Source: Rhynchopus sp. YZ270_cl-10
Taxonomy: Eukaryota > Euglenozoa > Diplonemea > Diplonemida > Diplonemidae
Assembly (NCBI GenBank): GCA_964035575.1
Contig: OZ037875.1
Coordinates: forward strand, 1,392,681-1,456,680
Reading direction: 5' to 3'
Length of the DNA stretch: 64,000 nt
A model generated the notes under the pieces. That model made no database searches. It had not been told where the DNA came from and was given only the letters and a program-made list of their open reading frames with translations. The position numbers and the translations under genes are program-made. Positions 20,886 through 31,023 of this stretch are shown piece after piece. How positions within the stretch are numbered: position 1 is the stretch's first letter; the number at the start of each line of letters is the position of its first letter.

Positions 20886-21701
20886 ATGGAGGGGGTGTGT
20901 AATGATGCGATTCGTGCGGACGACCCAGCGTGTCTTGAGGATGCGATTGCACGGAGTTGTTTTGGTGTGGACGACACCTTTGGGGGCAAGAATACTGTAC
21001 TGCATCGTGCGTCGGCTGAAGGTGCACAGGGGTGTGTGGACATGCTGCTTGCGAGGAGTGCTGACGTCACGAGGAGGACGCGGATCGGTTCCACTCCCCT
21101 GCACCTGGCAGCGCATAAGGGGCATGACGGTTGTGTGCGCAGTCTCCTTGCGTACGGGGCAGACCCGCAGCCGAACTGTAACGGCCTGGGCAGCAAGACA
21201 CCACTGCACCTCGCAGCAAAAGGCAACCACTGCAAGACTGCTGCGCTGCTCTTGAGGAGCGGTGCCCTGGATACCATGGATCCCCGTGGGGCTACTGCCT
21301 TGAAGATGGCAGCGGAGCAAGGATACACAGACATGGTTGCGCTCCTGCTCTCGCACGGTGCAGACGGGAGTGACGGCGAAGCGCTGAAGGCAGCTGTGTC
21401 CGGCACACCAGACGGCAGCCCCTGCGTTGCGCTCCTTGTGCAGACTTCTTTCGAGCGTGGCGGGCCCATCGCACGGCAGATGTTCTCCTCCTGCATCCTC
21501 AAGAACAGACCAGGCCACTTCCGCACCCTGCTGCTGGCAGGCTGCTACCCAGAATGGGACCTCAGCAATGCAAACGATCTCCGCGATATGCACGTCTTTA
21601 AGCAGCTTGAAAAGGAAGTGTTTGGTTCGAGTCAGAGTGGTGGCAGGGCGTGTCCACAAACCTTGCAATATAGGGGTAGCTCACCCTCGTGTGCAATGTA
21701 G
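20886..21701 (+). CDS. Ankyrin-repeat protein
   Basis: 271 aa. Residues about 38-165 contain four ankyrin repeats, recognisable by NTVLHRASAEGAQGCVDMLL, STPLHLAAHKGHDGCVRSLL, KTPLHLAAKGNHCKTAALLL and ATALKMAAEQGYTDMVALLL, each followed by a GAD- or SAD-type turn. The C-terminal 100 residues do not match a domain I recognise. No signal peptide; probably a cytosolic interaction protein. The gap from the receiver-domain gene is only about 160 bp. The start is the first ATG of the frame (AAAATGG). Confidence 0.8.
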   Translation: MEGVCNDAIRADDPACLEDAIARSCFGVDDTFGGKNTVLHRASAEGAQGCVDMLLARSADVTRRTRIGSTPLHLAAHKGHDGCVRSLLAYGADPQPNCNGLGSKTPLHLAAKGNHCKTAALLLRSGALDTMDPRGATALKMAAEQGYTDMVALLLSHGADGSDGEALKAAVSGTPDGSPCVALLVQTSFERGGPIARQMFSSCILKNRPGHFRTLLLAGCYPEWDLSNANDLRDMHVFKQLEKEVFGSSQSGGRACPQTLQYRGSSPSCAM

Positions 21702-21964
21702 TCATTGATGCTTTTTGAATGTTGACTTCTGTCTTTTTTTGCTTACAAGGTGACGCAGGATCATCTGATGCATTTTCTTTATTTTTTTCGTGTCCAGCGC
21801 TTACAGCCTTCTCCCTCTATTCTATTGTCTTGACGTACACGAGGGATCGCAGCCTTCACTGAAATGTATCCCACCTCCTATTTGGCCACACCGTGCTCAC
21901 CTCACCCCCTTTGTTGCTAAACTACTTTTCTTTCTAGATACTTGATTTACACAAGAACACAACG

Positions 21965-24155
21965 ATGTCGCGGTCGGCAGCCGCTGTCCTGGTTCTGATC
22001 ACTGGTACTGTCGTGTCACTGCAACGGAATATGGCACCGAAGACAAGCAAAAGTATCAGCAGCAGTCCAGCAGAACTCACCCAAAGCGTCGAGCCGCGAA
22101 CGGACCAGTCTGCACAAAGCGATCTACTGAACACAACGCTAAGTGAGCAGGTAATAAATGAACCTACGACACAAACCGAACAGCACCGAAGCGAACAACT
22201 CACAACAAGCCAGCTCCGAAGTGATGCCCCCACAAGAGAGTCGTCTCAAGCCCCGATGCCAACCAGGAAAAAGTCGCGTCTTGAGAAGCCAGACTTCAAC
22301 GTGACAGCAACGCAGATCCTGTACGGCGAATACAAAGCGGTTGTGGACAAGGTGCGCGGCGAGTGCAGCGAGCGGGTACAAAGCCCCCCTGTTCGTGCTG
22401 AGCCGTACGTGACGTCGTTGCTGGATTCAGACATCTACCTCGACACCACAGGTGGGCGGGAGATGTACACAGGTCAGTGGGTCACGTTCTTCATTGTTGC
22501 CCGCACCAAGCAGGGAGTGCTCACGTGTGCGGACGGCGACTTCTTCGAGTCCACCGCGTGGAGCAGCAATAACCGCCCGCCAGTCCACCCCGAGACGGTC
22601 GGGCAGGGTGTGTACAGGTTCAAGTTCCGTCCCGTGCATCCAGGTGACTTCACTCTCTCCGTGAACCTCTTCTACTCCTCCTCCATAGGTGTGGCACGGT
22701 CGTGGCCGACAGAAGCAGAAATGGACAGCCACTCGAGCATGAGGTGGCAAGACTCTTCGCGCGAACGTGCCAAAGAAATTGGTCACATCTTCAAACGCCT
22801 GCGCCAGAAGCGCGATTACGCGAAGCTTACGAGGTTCTGTGTGGACCCGCATGCCGAGTTCATACGCAGGACTGTGACGGTGACCGTGGCAGGGGAGGTC
22901 ATCCTCCCTCGTGCGACTTGCACAGGCGACTGGAGGAAGGGGAGGGGCCTGGAGGGGTCTTGGCTGCGTGCGCCAATGCAGGGCTTCAGGGGCAACAGCT
23001 CGGATCAACGGCACTACTGCGCACCCGGCTACTGTGAAGGAGACATCCATTTCCTCAAGACCGACGGTTGGGTGTGGGTCCCAGACCACTGCTACCTACG
23101 CCTCTACAACAGAGAGTCTGCGTGGAAGTGCTTCTCGGGGAAGAAGTTTTTCTGGTTTGGCGACTCCACCTTGAAGCAGCCTGCAACGAACATCATCGAA
23201 CACCTGCTTGGTGTTCCTGTCCTTCGCAGGTCGTACAACTGGATTAAGAAGTTCTGCCCAAGTGGGTACAAAATTACCAAGAAAAAGTACCTCAACAAAG
23301 TCAAGCGGGCAACAGAGTTGGGGTGCGTGGGGCCGTTTGAGCACCGTCAGTGGCATATCAACCGTGTGAACCCTCGCAACAGCAGCCAGTCCACAGAGCT
23401 TCAACTGCTTTGGGGCGGCGCACGTACCCAGTGGATGCCGCCAAAGGATAAGCCATCAGGCATCGAGCACCTCCTCCCCGACAGCAAGAGCCCTGTGAAG
23501 GAGGCCTTCCACAACCAGGTGCTGAAGGACCAGACCATCATCTTCCTGCATGAATACATCTGGGACGAGCTTGCACGCTTCGACTACGCGAAGTTTGAGC
23601 CCATCATTCTGCAGCTGATCAAGGACCTGCTGGAGAACACAACATCTCTCATCCACTGGGACACTGCACACCCTCAATGTGGGACAGACAGTTATGAAAA
23701 GCCGTTCAGCCTGTGCAAAGCCTTAATCGACAACAAGATGGAGACCGTTGGGTCCTACTACAACTCGATGCAGATGACAAAGGCTATTGAGGCCACTTTT
23801 GCAGACGAGCCTCGTGTTCAGGTGGCCAACCGGTATCTCATGGCACAGCCGTACACTATCGGGCACGACTATTGCCACCATGGACTACACTACGGGGCAC
23901 ACGAAGCCTTCTGCCATGCGTACCAGCCGATAAACCCAAAAGCTTGCTACCGAGATTGGCTAGTTGACAAGCTGGAAGGGCAGGTGTGGCTGAACAGGAT
24001 ATGCACCGACGCGCCTGCGTCGTTCACAGAAGACACGTCCATCGATATTAAGGTATGTTATTGTTTTACCCTTTTTGTTGATTCTGATTTCTTCACAGAC
24101 TGGGGTGCTGAGTAGAGAAGAGTCTGCCGAAGGCGCTGTGTTCGATCTGTGGTGA
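21965..24155 (+). CDS. NXPE-like PC-esterase family protein 2 (secreted or Golgi), two exons
   Basis: Exons 21965-24052 and 24099-24155 give 714 aa. An N-terminal hydrophobic anchor (SAAAVLVLITGTVVSL) is followed by a Ser/Thr/Gln-rich stem of about 90 residues, typical of type II Golgi proteins. A filamin/neurexophilin-like domain (about 155-245, with GDFFESTAW and GVYRFKF) precedes the PC-esterase domain: WFGDSTLKQP with Ser401, and WDTAHPQC with the DxxH pair at about 566 and 569. It is a clear paralogue of 11954-13848, sharing WVWVPDHCYLRLYNRESAW and the C-terminal WLVDK block. The last exon encodes TGVLSREESAEGAVFDLW. A glycan acyl-transfer or esterase role is inferred from the family. 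Confidence 0.85.
24053..24098 (+). other. Terminal phase-0 intron of NXPE-like gene 2
   Basis: The 46-bp intron starts GTATGTTA, has a T-rich interior and ends TTCACAG. It sits at the position equivalent to the intron of NXPE-like gene 1, so it predates the duplication. Confidence 0.8.
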
Positions 24156-24771
24156 CGAGAAGTGACGTTTACATTTGAAACATTGACGGCGACTCACCCG
24201 ATCTCCACAGTGCTGTTGATAGGTCAGCCATCCTTCAAGTTTCTTGGTTGATTTAAGGTAACCAATGGCGAGAGACGAGAGGCTTAGGTTCACCTTATAA
24301 ACTTTTCTTTAATTGGGTTTTGCCACGTTGTTCAGCAGCTTTGTTTACCCGCTGCTCGGATTGAGCTAACGAGTCTGTGCAAAGCCTTTGCACCCTGTTG
24401 TCTCTTCACCCTTGTTGTGCTCGGGCGTTTGCGTAAGCGACGCCATGACGGGCCAACTTTGGATTGCAAAGGGAACACGACAGAGGCTGTTATTAGGCTG
24501 GATGGTTTTCACCATCAGATCACTGCCAGACTGCACTATTTTATGCAAGATGTTATGTGCCACGTGGCCATTCGTCTTTCCCCCTTCTATTTACCCTCCC
24601 AGATCCCTCATCTGTTTTTTAAACTAACTGAACGGCTTTTGTCACACCAATCGCCAGCCGGCTGCCTTGCAACAAAAATAGACAAAGACAATTTTCACTC
24701 CATCCTCCTCCTCCCTCCCCCCTCCCCCCTCCCCCCCTTCCCCAATTTCTCTCAGCACTCACACTTACGGA
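24156..24771. other. Intergenic region with MCO-type promoter block
   Basis: About 600 bp. It holds the shared promoter-like block at 24275-24310 and a C-rich stretch near 24705-24740 just before the next gene. No gene is supported. Confidence 0.6.
24275..24310 (+). promoter_or_regulatory. Candidate core promoter block (prenylcysteine oxidase gene)
   Basis: ACGAGAGGCTTAGGTTCA (24275-24292) followed by CTTATAAACTTTTCTTT matches the block upstream of the multicopper oxidase genes, including its spacing to TATAAA. It lies about 475 bp before the start codon. Confidence 0.4.
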
Positions 24772-26160
24772 ATGATGATGTTGCGGGCTTCCCTCGCGTT
24801 GATGGCGCTCTTCGTGCCAGCTGCGACGTCAGAAACTGTTGCGATCATTGGCGGCGGGTTCACTGGTGCCAGCGCAGCGTACTACCTTGAGAAGCTATGC
24901 AAAGGGTGCTACGACATGCACCTCTATGAGTCGAGGAACCGCATCGGCGGGCGTGTCTTCCACGCACACGTCCCGAACAGCACCCTCACGTTGGACGTTG
25001 GCGGCGATGCCTGGTCGTCAGTGAACGTCCTGATGATGGAGCTCATGAAGGACCTCAACATCTCGCAGCCGACCTTCCCCTCCAGGGACTACAACACAAC
25101 GGAGCTCTACCTCGGGCCAGGCAGGGGCTGGCTTCCGATGCCAAACAGGACGACAGACCCGCACTACACCAAGGATGAGATAATCCTTGGCGAGCAGATC
25201 GAGCGCATCAAAGTTGCCCTAGACCTGCACTACCTGGAGCGCGGGTCGCTGGAGGCAAAACCGTACGACACGATTGAGGAGTACGCAAGAGAAGGCAGGC
25301 TTGACAAGTTCAGCAGCACGTCCATGCGTGCGCTGCTCACGGAGCAAGGCGCCGACGAGCAGTTCATTACACAGTTCATCGAGGCGGCCACACGTGACAT
25401 CTACGACCAGAGCAGCGCACTCAACGGCTTTGCAGGAATGGCAGTTCTGCTGTCTTCTACGACACCTGAGTACACGGCCGCAGGAGGGAACGACGAGATG
25501 GTGAAGGCAATTCTCCATGCGTCCGGTGCAGCGTACGATGTCAAAAGTGCAGTGACCGAGGTAGAAATGGCAGGCAACCAACTCTTGTTGACTGTGAACG
25601 GCACGAAGCTGCCTTACGACAGGATCATTCTCACCGCACCCATTGAGAAGGCTGGAGTCTACCACGACCAAGGCGTGCTGAGCCCAATGCAGTGGACCAA
25701 CATCACACTCCCTGAGATGCAGATGCGTGAGTACGTGCACTGGTACGTCATCTGGGTGGTTGCAGATGCGATCAACCCAGACGCCATTGACAGGAGCCCA
25801 ACGGACCCGATGCCTGACATGATTCTCACCCCCGAAGGCTCTACAGCACTCTTTGTGAAGCTTGCGGCTGAGTACGACTTGAACCCCACACAGACGGTGT
25901 ACCGCTTTTTCTCGAACAACCCGATTGACGACCTTGACAAGCGATTCGTGAACATGACCTGGAACCTGACACACCACTGGCCGTACACGTTCCCTAAGTT
26001 GGATCCCATGGAGACATTCCAACCCACAAAGCTCCATGACCGTATCTACTACCCAAATGCGATTGAGTCCATGGCCGTTGCCATGGAGATGGCAGTGACA
26101 GGTGGACGTAATGCAGCGCAGCAGTTGCATCGTGATGTTAAGAAATCACAGAATATTTGA
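24772..26160 (+). CDS. Prenylcysteine oxidase/lyase-like FAD enzyme
   Basis: 462 aa. A signal peptide (MLRASLALMALFVPAATS) is followed by the FAD-binding VAIIGGGFTGASAAYYLE and YESRNRIGGRV. GGN near residue 241 and the C-terminal LHDRIYYPNAIESMAVAMEM...GRNAA match the arrangement of prenylcysteine oxidase (PCYOX1/FCLY) rather than amine oxidases. Family knowledge: this flavoenzyme cleaves the thioether of prenylcysteine released from degraded prenylated proteins, giving a prenyl aldehyde, cysteine and H2O2, in lysosomes or vacuoles. Length is close to the family's usual size of about 500 residues. Several NxT/NxS sites fit a secretory route. The frame is intact without introns. A TAAATAAAC 3' signal follows at about 26179. 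Confidence 0.85.
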   Translation: MMMLRASLALMALFVPAATSETVAIIGGGFTGASAAYYLEKLCKGCYDMHLYESRNRIGGRVFHAHVPNSTLTLDVGGDAWSSVNVLMMELMKDLNISQPTFPSRDYNTTELYLGPGRGWLPMPNRTTDPHYTKDEIILGEQIERIKVALDLHYLERGSLEAKPYDTIEEYAREGRLDKFSSTSMRALLTEQGADEQFITQFIEAATRDIYDQSSALNGFAGMAVLLSSTTPEYTAAGGNDEMVKAILHASGAAYDVKSAVTEVEMAGNQLLLTVNGTKLPYDRIILTAPIEKAGVYHDQGVLSPMQWTNITLPEMQMREYVHWYVIWVVADAINPDAIDRSPTDPMPDMILTPEGSTALFVKLAAEYDLNPTQTVYRFFSNNPIDDLDKRFVNMTWNLTHHWPYTFPKLDPMETFQPTKLHDRIYYPNAIESMAVAMEMAVTGGRNAAQQLHRDVKKSQNI

Positions 26161-26510
26161 GTCCGAAAACCCAAAGACGTAAATAAACACAAAACAATGC
26201 TCCTTCCCCCCCGAACAACAAAGATGAGTCCTGAGGATCGTTCATCTTTCAAGTTTTCTATTTTTGTTTTCAGCGAGGACTTTCGATACAAGCTCCTAAA
26301 TTAGTCTAAAAAAAACACAAAAGAAAAACCACACCCGTGTTCTCGTTTTAAATCGTCAGAATATAATTCCCATGAGAGGGTTCACTTCCTTCAGCCTGTG
26401 TGCGGCACATTCATCAACAGGTATTTGCCTGGCGTTGATAGACACCTTTCTTCATATCTTTACTACACCTAATCACACCAGACTACACACACGACACGGC
26501 AAACTCCCAG
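26161..26510. other. Intergenic region, no gene seen
   Basis: About 350 bp, AT-rich, with a TAAATAAA-type 3' signal near 26179 and an A8 run near 26308. CACACGACACGG lies just upstream of the next start. Confidence 0.5.
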
Positions 26511-28046
26511 ATGTCCGCATGGGGGCCACGGGTGATGTTCTTCGTCCTTGGTGCGTCGGTGGGGTACATTGGGCGAGGGTCCTTCTTTGCACAGTCGTCA
26601 ATTTCCACAGTTCTGACACGCGCCACTGAGGTGCCGCACAATACCATAGGAACAAGCGCAGCCACGCCCACACCCGATATGGACGGGCCGACGTCCACGA
26701 CACCTGCACCGCTGCCAGCACCGTGGAACGGCACTGAAGCACCGTCAGCAGGAGTGGATGCGTTTTCATCTGTGGTGTCTGAGGTGGTGCCGTTCTACCA
26801 CCGCCTCGAGAACATCTGCCTGCGTGGGGGTACGGGGGATCCCTTCCTGCTGCTCCCTGCAGGTGAGAAGTCGCGCCCAGACATGCAGTTCACGTTCCGC
26901 GCAGACTCGAACGAGCTCACGCCGTACAAGATCCCGTGGCTCACACGCGAGCAGGCGGGTGTTAGCGCAACGACAGCACTGCACCGCAACGGTGTGCTTT
27001 GGACGAACCTGCACTTCGGCAAGATGGGCCACTCGGGGCACTGGGTGCTCTTCTGTGCCTTCCCGTACATGGTCGCACAGCTGGCCTACCTCAGTGAGGC
27101 GGAGCGTGCGCGCATCACTCTCAACATCATTGACCTGCGCGACCCGACGGAGTACGTCTTCAACCTCACAGAGGTCGTCACTGATACAGGACGTCCCATC
27201 GAACGCGTGCGCCCTGCGCAGGTGGAGTGCTGGGAGCGCGGCTTCTTTGGTCTGCCCTCGTGGGAGGTGGAGAGCCAGAAGGGCACTGTGTCTGAGCTCT
27301 TCGACGGCGCAGGTGGGCGGGAAGCCTTCTTCAGGCTGCGCGAGCGCTTCTGGGCGTACGTCGAGCGCAGGGTGCCTGCAGCACTACCGCAGGAAGCTGG
27401 GGGGCAGGCAGCACGTCTGCAGGTCTTCGTCACGATCCGCACACCGTCGCGCACGGGCTTTGCACGCAACATCACGAACACTGCGTCGCTCCTGGAGGAC
27501 CTTGCACAGGACACAGCGCTCGCATCCCGCGCAGACGTGCGTGTTGTTTCGTGGAGCAAGTACCCACTGACTGAGCAGCTTGCGATGGCACGCACCTGCG
27601 ACGTGATGATGGGCGTGCACGGGAACAACCTTGTGTGGCAGATGCTGATGCGCCCGCAGAGCGCCGTCGTCGAGATGTACACAGCAGGCCAGCGCCTCGA
27701 CCTCAAGGGGACTAACATCGGCGCCGCTTCGCAGTTCCGTTCCGACTTCATGCCGTACATTGGGCTGCGTCTCAACCACACCGTCCTTGTGTGGGTGTCC
27801 TCCAACTTGACGAACTGCCCGCTCGCTTCGAAGGCAGAGTACGCGGGCAAGGTCTTCTCGCACCGCTGCAAGAAGAAGTCCTCGAGGCAGTGGATGTGCC
27901 GCAACCTCTTCCTCTCGTACCGCGTGTTCTCGCACCTCCTCACCTATGCGCTGGACTCCGTCGGCAACTTTACTGGCGTGCCGATACTGGGGCGTTTTGC
28001 GTGGGAAGAGGAAGACATAAAACAACATGGGCACATGATCGATTAG
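26511..28046 (+). CDS. GT61-like glycosyltransferase 1 (type II membrane)
   Basis: 511 aa. An N-terminal anchor (MFFVLGASVGYIGRGSFFA) is followed by a Thr/Pro-rich stem to about residue 80. The catalytic part has FGKMGHSGHWVLFCAFPYM, GLPSWEVE, FARNITN and the hallmark CDVMMGVHGNNLVWQMLMRP, equivalent to the GxHGAxLTN block of GT61/DUF563 enzymes, then the acidic AVVEM. Family knowledge: GT61 enzymes are inverting Golgi transferases adding xylose, arabinose or GlcNAc. Donor and acceptor here are unknown. It is paralogous to 44184-45903 and 46579-48347, which share FGHW, SWE, FGRNITN and CHGNNL. Unlike them it has no terminal intron and ends HGHMID. GC-rich codon use resembles its neighbours. 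Confidence 0.82.
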   Translation: MSAWGPRVMFFVLGASVGYIGRGSFFAQSSISTVLTRATEVPHNTIGTSAATPTPDMDGPTSTTPAPLPAPWNGTEAPSAGVDAFSSVVSEVVPFYHRLENICLRGGTGDPFLLLPAGEKSRPDMQFTFRADSNELTPYKIPWLTREQAGVSATTALHRNGVLWTNLHFGKMGHSGHWVLFCAFPYMVAQLAYLSEAERARITLNIIDLRDPTEYVFNLTEVVTDTGRPIERVRPAQVECWERGFFGLPSWEVESQKGTVSELFDGAGGREAFFRLRERFWAYVERRVPAALPQEAGGQAARLQVFVTIRTPSRTGFARNITNTASLLEDLAQDTALASRADVRVVSWSKYPLTEQLAMARTCDVMMGVHGNNLVWQMLMRPQSAVVEMYTAGQRLDLKGTNIGAASQFRSDFMPYIGLRLNHTVLVWVSSNLTNCPLASKAEYAGKVFSHRCKKKSSRQWMCRNLFLSYRVFSHLLTYALDSVGNFTGVPILGRFAWEEEDIKQHGHMID

Positions 28047-28560
28047 GGGTTCGTGGGGTGGGTAGAGTCATGTGGGAGAACACGACGTATCAGAGTTTCT
28101 CCTCATACGATTATGTTGTAGAGTTAGCATATGTCGGCAAAAACGGCTCTCAGGAATGGTTCCTATCTAGACTGAAATCACCTGGCGGTGGCTGGTGATA
28201 TGTTTGGTGACACAAAGAAAAACTGATTTTTAGAGGCACCTTTTTGTGTCATTTATTTAAGAACGAAACGTTAAAAGTTACATTCAAAAAAAAAAAAAAA
28301 TGTGGTGCTCGCCTGCAACCACGCCGTTCAATAATTAATGTCAATTAAACGAAAGAAAATAACGGTCCTGTTTCATGCAGAGACGTTTGCCGCTTCTTCT
28401 ATGGTCTTTTAAGGATTTGTTTCAGTTTTGTCTCTGTAGGGAGTGCAACGTGCCCGTGTTCCTGATCTAACCGCAGGGTTCCATACATACCAAGAAACAA
28501 GAAATAATAAAATCCTAAATAGCCTTCTGTTTTTTAGTCTCACCAAGAGATATACACCCC
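28047..28560. other. Intergenic region, no gene seen
   Basis: About 500 bp, AT-rich, with an A14 run near 28287. An upstream exon of the next gene could lie here, but none with a credible ATG and donor was found. Confidence 0.4.
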
Positions 28561-28572
28561 CTACCCACACCC

Positions 28573-30139
28573 ACGCCACAGAAGACACGTTGCGAGGGTC
28601 CCTTTTGGGTCGCACACCATGGTTCCCCAACAGCTCTCTCCACGGCCGCTGCAGCAACCTCACTGTACCCCCCGCCGACGCACGAGGCGGTGACGGGCAC
28701 CTGCTCTGCACACGGCGTGGTGGCGACGCGTACTACAGCATCTTCAGCCCTGCTTGGAATGACAAGGTGGACCCCTACCTCGAGTGCTTCCCCCTCGGGG
28801 AGAAGCTACCGGAGATGAAGACACCCGTCCTGCTGCAGGAGAGCGTGAAAGAAGGCAAGGAGGGCGCCACATGTGCGTCGCCACGTGGTATGGTCGAAGA
28901 GCTTGTGCGGCGGCGCACTGCTGCCATCCAGGCAAAGCCGAACGGAGCGCCCGACGCAGTGCTCGTGTACGCAACAACGTCTGCGGAGTTCAACCAGCCG
29001 GCTGACCTGGTCGCCGCCTCGTCGTCGCTGTACGCCCTCTCGCATGGCTACATCGTGCATCATGTCAAAGCCGGGCCTGCCTGTGGTGCGGGGCGCAACC
29101 GCACCGTTCCGGAGGGATACCCAGACCCTTTCCTCCCGCGAGGTGGATGGGAGTTCTGTGCCTCAGGGTCGGCATCAAAGTGCTGCTGGGTAGGGTTCTA
29201 CCTGACACCCTACTGGATGAAGGCAATGGCTCTGCTGCAGGTGAGCTGGACGCACAAGAAGGTGCCGTGGATTGTGTGGCTGGACACAGACGTGGATACG
29301 CCACCTTGGATACGACGTGCTGCACATCGTGGAGCACAGCGCACGCAGCGCCTTCGACACTGATAAGCCTGTTGTCACTGGAGACCAACAGCTGGTACAC
29401 AGGCCAGCAGTCATGATTGCTGCCCGTGAAGTGACAGCCGACTACAGCCCAGCAAACAGGTCCATCAACTCAGGTGTCATATTCATGAACGGCAGCGACC
29501 CCGACGCCCGGACAGAGCTCTGGAGCACTGGTGGGCACAGCGCAACGCAGACTGCGAGACCGTCAGGCGCTGCCCGAACGAGTGTCCCACCGAGATGGAA
29601 CGCGACCTGTCTGCAACCAGCCCCTTGTGCGTGCGTACTACTCTGGTGACCAGGTGGGGTTCAACGTGCATGCCTACCCGTCACGCATCCATCAGGTCAC
29701 TGAGGTGCCGCACACACTGTTCAACGGGCAGAGTGGGTATTACACCTCACATATGTATGGGAGGGGGAAGCGTTTCAAACCAAACCGGCGGTGGTTCAGC
29801 GAGATGGTGCTGCGACACGGTGGCGGCATCCACGGATCGATTTGCGCAGGCGAGCCTGACCCGCACCCGTGTCTGGACCCGAAACTCATCTCCTCAGGGA
29901 CGCTTTCCGTGAAGACTTCCTGCCCAGTGTTTCTGCAACAGTGGACGGAGGCTGCCCTCCAGGCGATAGAGGTCAGCGAACTGGTGCTCACGAACATCGT
30001 AGACAACTCCACACATGCTGACGTGTCGCCCGAATGCCTGAACAACCTGAACTCATGTGCCTCCCGCTACAGCAAGAAACAGCGCGCTTTAAAAAGAGCA
30101 GCCAAAAAGGCTCGCTTGAGGAGGAAGTGCTATTGTTGA
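28573..30139 (+). pseudogene. GT34-like glycosyltransferase, frame-disrupted
   Basis: Protein-like coding runs through three frame changes. Frame 0 covers about 28573-29310 and includes the DxD block VPWIVWLDTDVDTPPW. The next frame, about 29305-29525, reads GYDVLHIVEH...RSINSGVIFMNG. Back in frame 0, about 29520-29620 reads HWWAQRNADCETVRRC. The last frame, about 29620-30139, reads VRAYYSGDQVGFNVHAYPSR to the C-terminus. The order matches galactosyl/xylosyltransferases of the GT34 (GMA12/MNN10) type: DxD, then SGVxFM, then WW. No in-frame ATG lies at the 5' end; an acceptor-like CCACAG ends near 28572, so an upstream exon is possible. The shifts do not look like introns. Either a recent pseudogene or several single-base sequencing indels. 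Confidence 0.65.
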
Positions 30140-31023
30140 GTGGTCTGTTGCTGCGACGACAACCAGTGCGAGCAAGAGGCAAGTGCAGTGCGAGATCGTA
30201 AACAGTGTTCTGTTCTGCATGGTGATACGAGACAATTTCTTTGGTGCTTTGCCAGTTGTTTGCAGAAGTGCAAAAGTAACCCTTTTGAGTACAGTGGTGT
30301 GGCAGTGCGCTCCGCTGCCACTCTCTTGACCTGAGGGGAGAGTGCCGTCATCAGTGCTCTTGGCTCATGGTGTTGGTGGTGGTCGGGTCTGCCGCTTCGT
30401 TGCCAACCAGGCAAACGTCGTTGTTGGTATTTTTGTAGAACAGAAAATTAGAAACCCTTTCGTTCTCCCCACCCTATTACCTTGGTGATCTTGTTGCCCT
30501 CAAAACTGACGTTCCTGCCCAGATTTCTGGAGCTTTTTCTTTTCTCTTTTTTCACCCATGCAAGTCCAAAAAAACTTATCAGTATAACATTCCTAACACA
30601 GCAATAGCGAGAAGAACAACATTTTTGCGCAGTCTTAAGATTCGTACAAAAATGCACATACCAGATAAAAACAGAAACAATAACATCTACATGAATACAA
30701 CCAAGTTTTCAAAAATAAAAAATTCAATAAAAAGCTCCCCCCCTTGATGTTTCGTATGGTTGTAATAAGTGCTAGAGCATGTGTGTTATTACTCACTGAT
30801 TTAGGGGACGATGGTAACATACATCATTCGACCACCTCTTCCCGAAGCACCGGGATCGATCATCCACACAGCCACACAGAATTGACACAGCATCCGACTC
30901 GCCGTGTCATCATTTGTTTTATCCACCATCCACCATCCAGTCTACATGTTTGCCTAACACACCACCCACAACATCACCCACAATACCAGATACACCGCGC
31001 CCCCCGTTTCGGACCCTGTTCTA
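30140..31023. other. Intergenic region, 0.9 kb
   Basis: AT-rich in the middle (about 30600-30740), turning C/A-rich (CACCATCCACCATCC) before the next gene. It includes a 20-bp match to sequence near 43505. No gene is supported. Confidence 0.6.
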
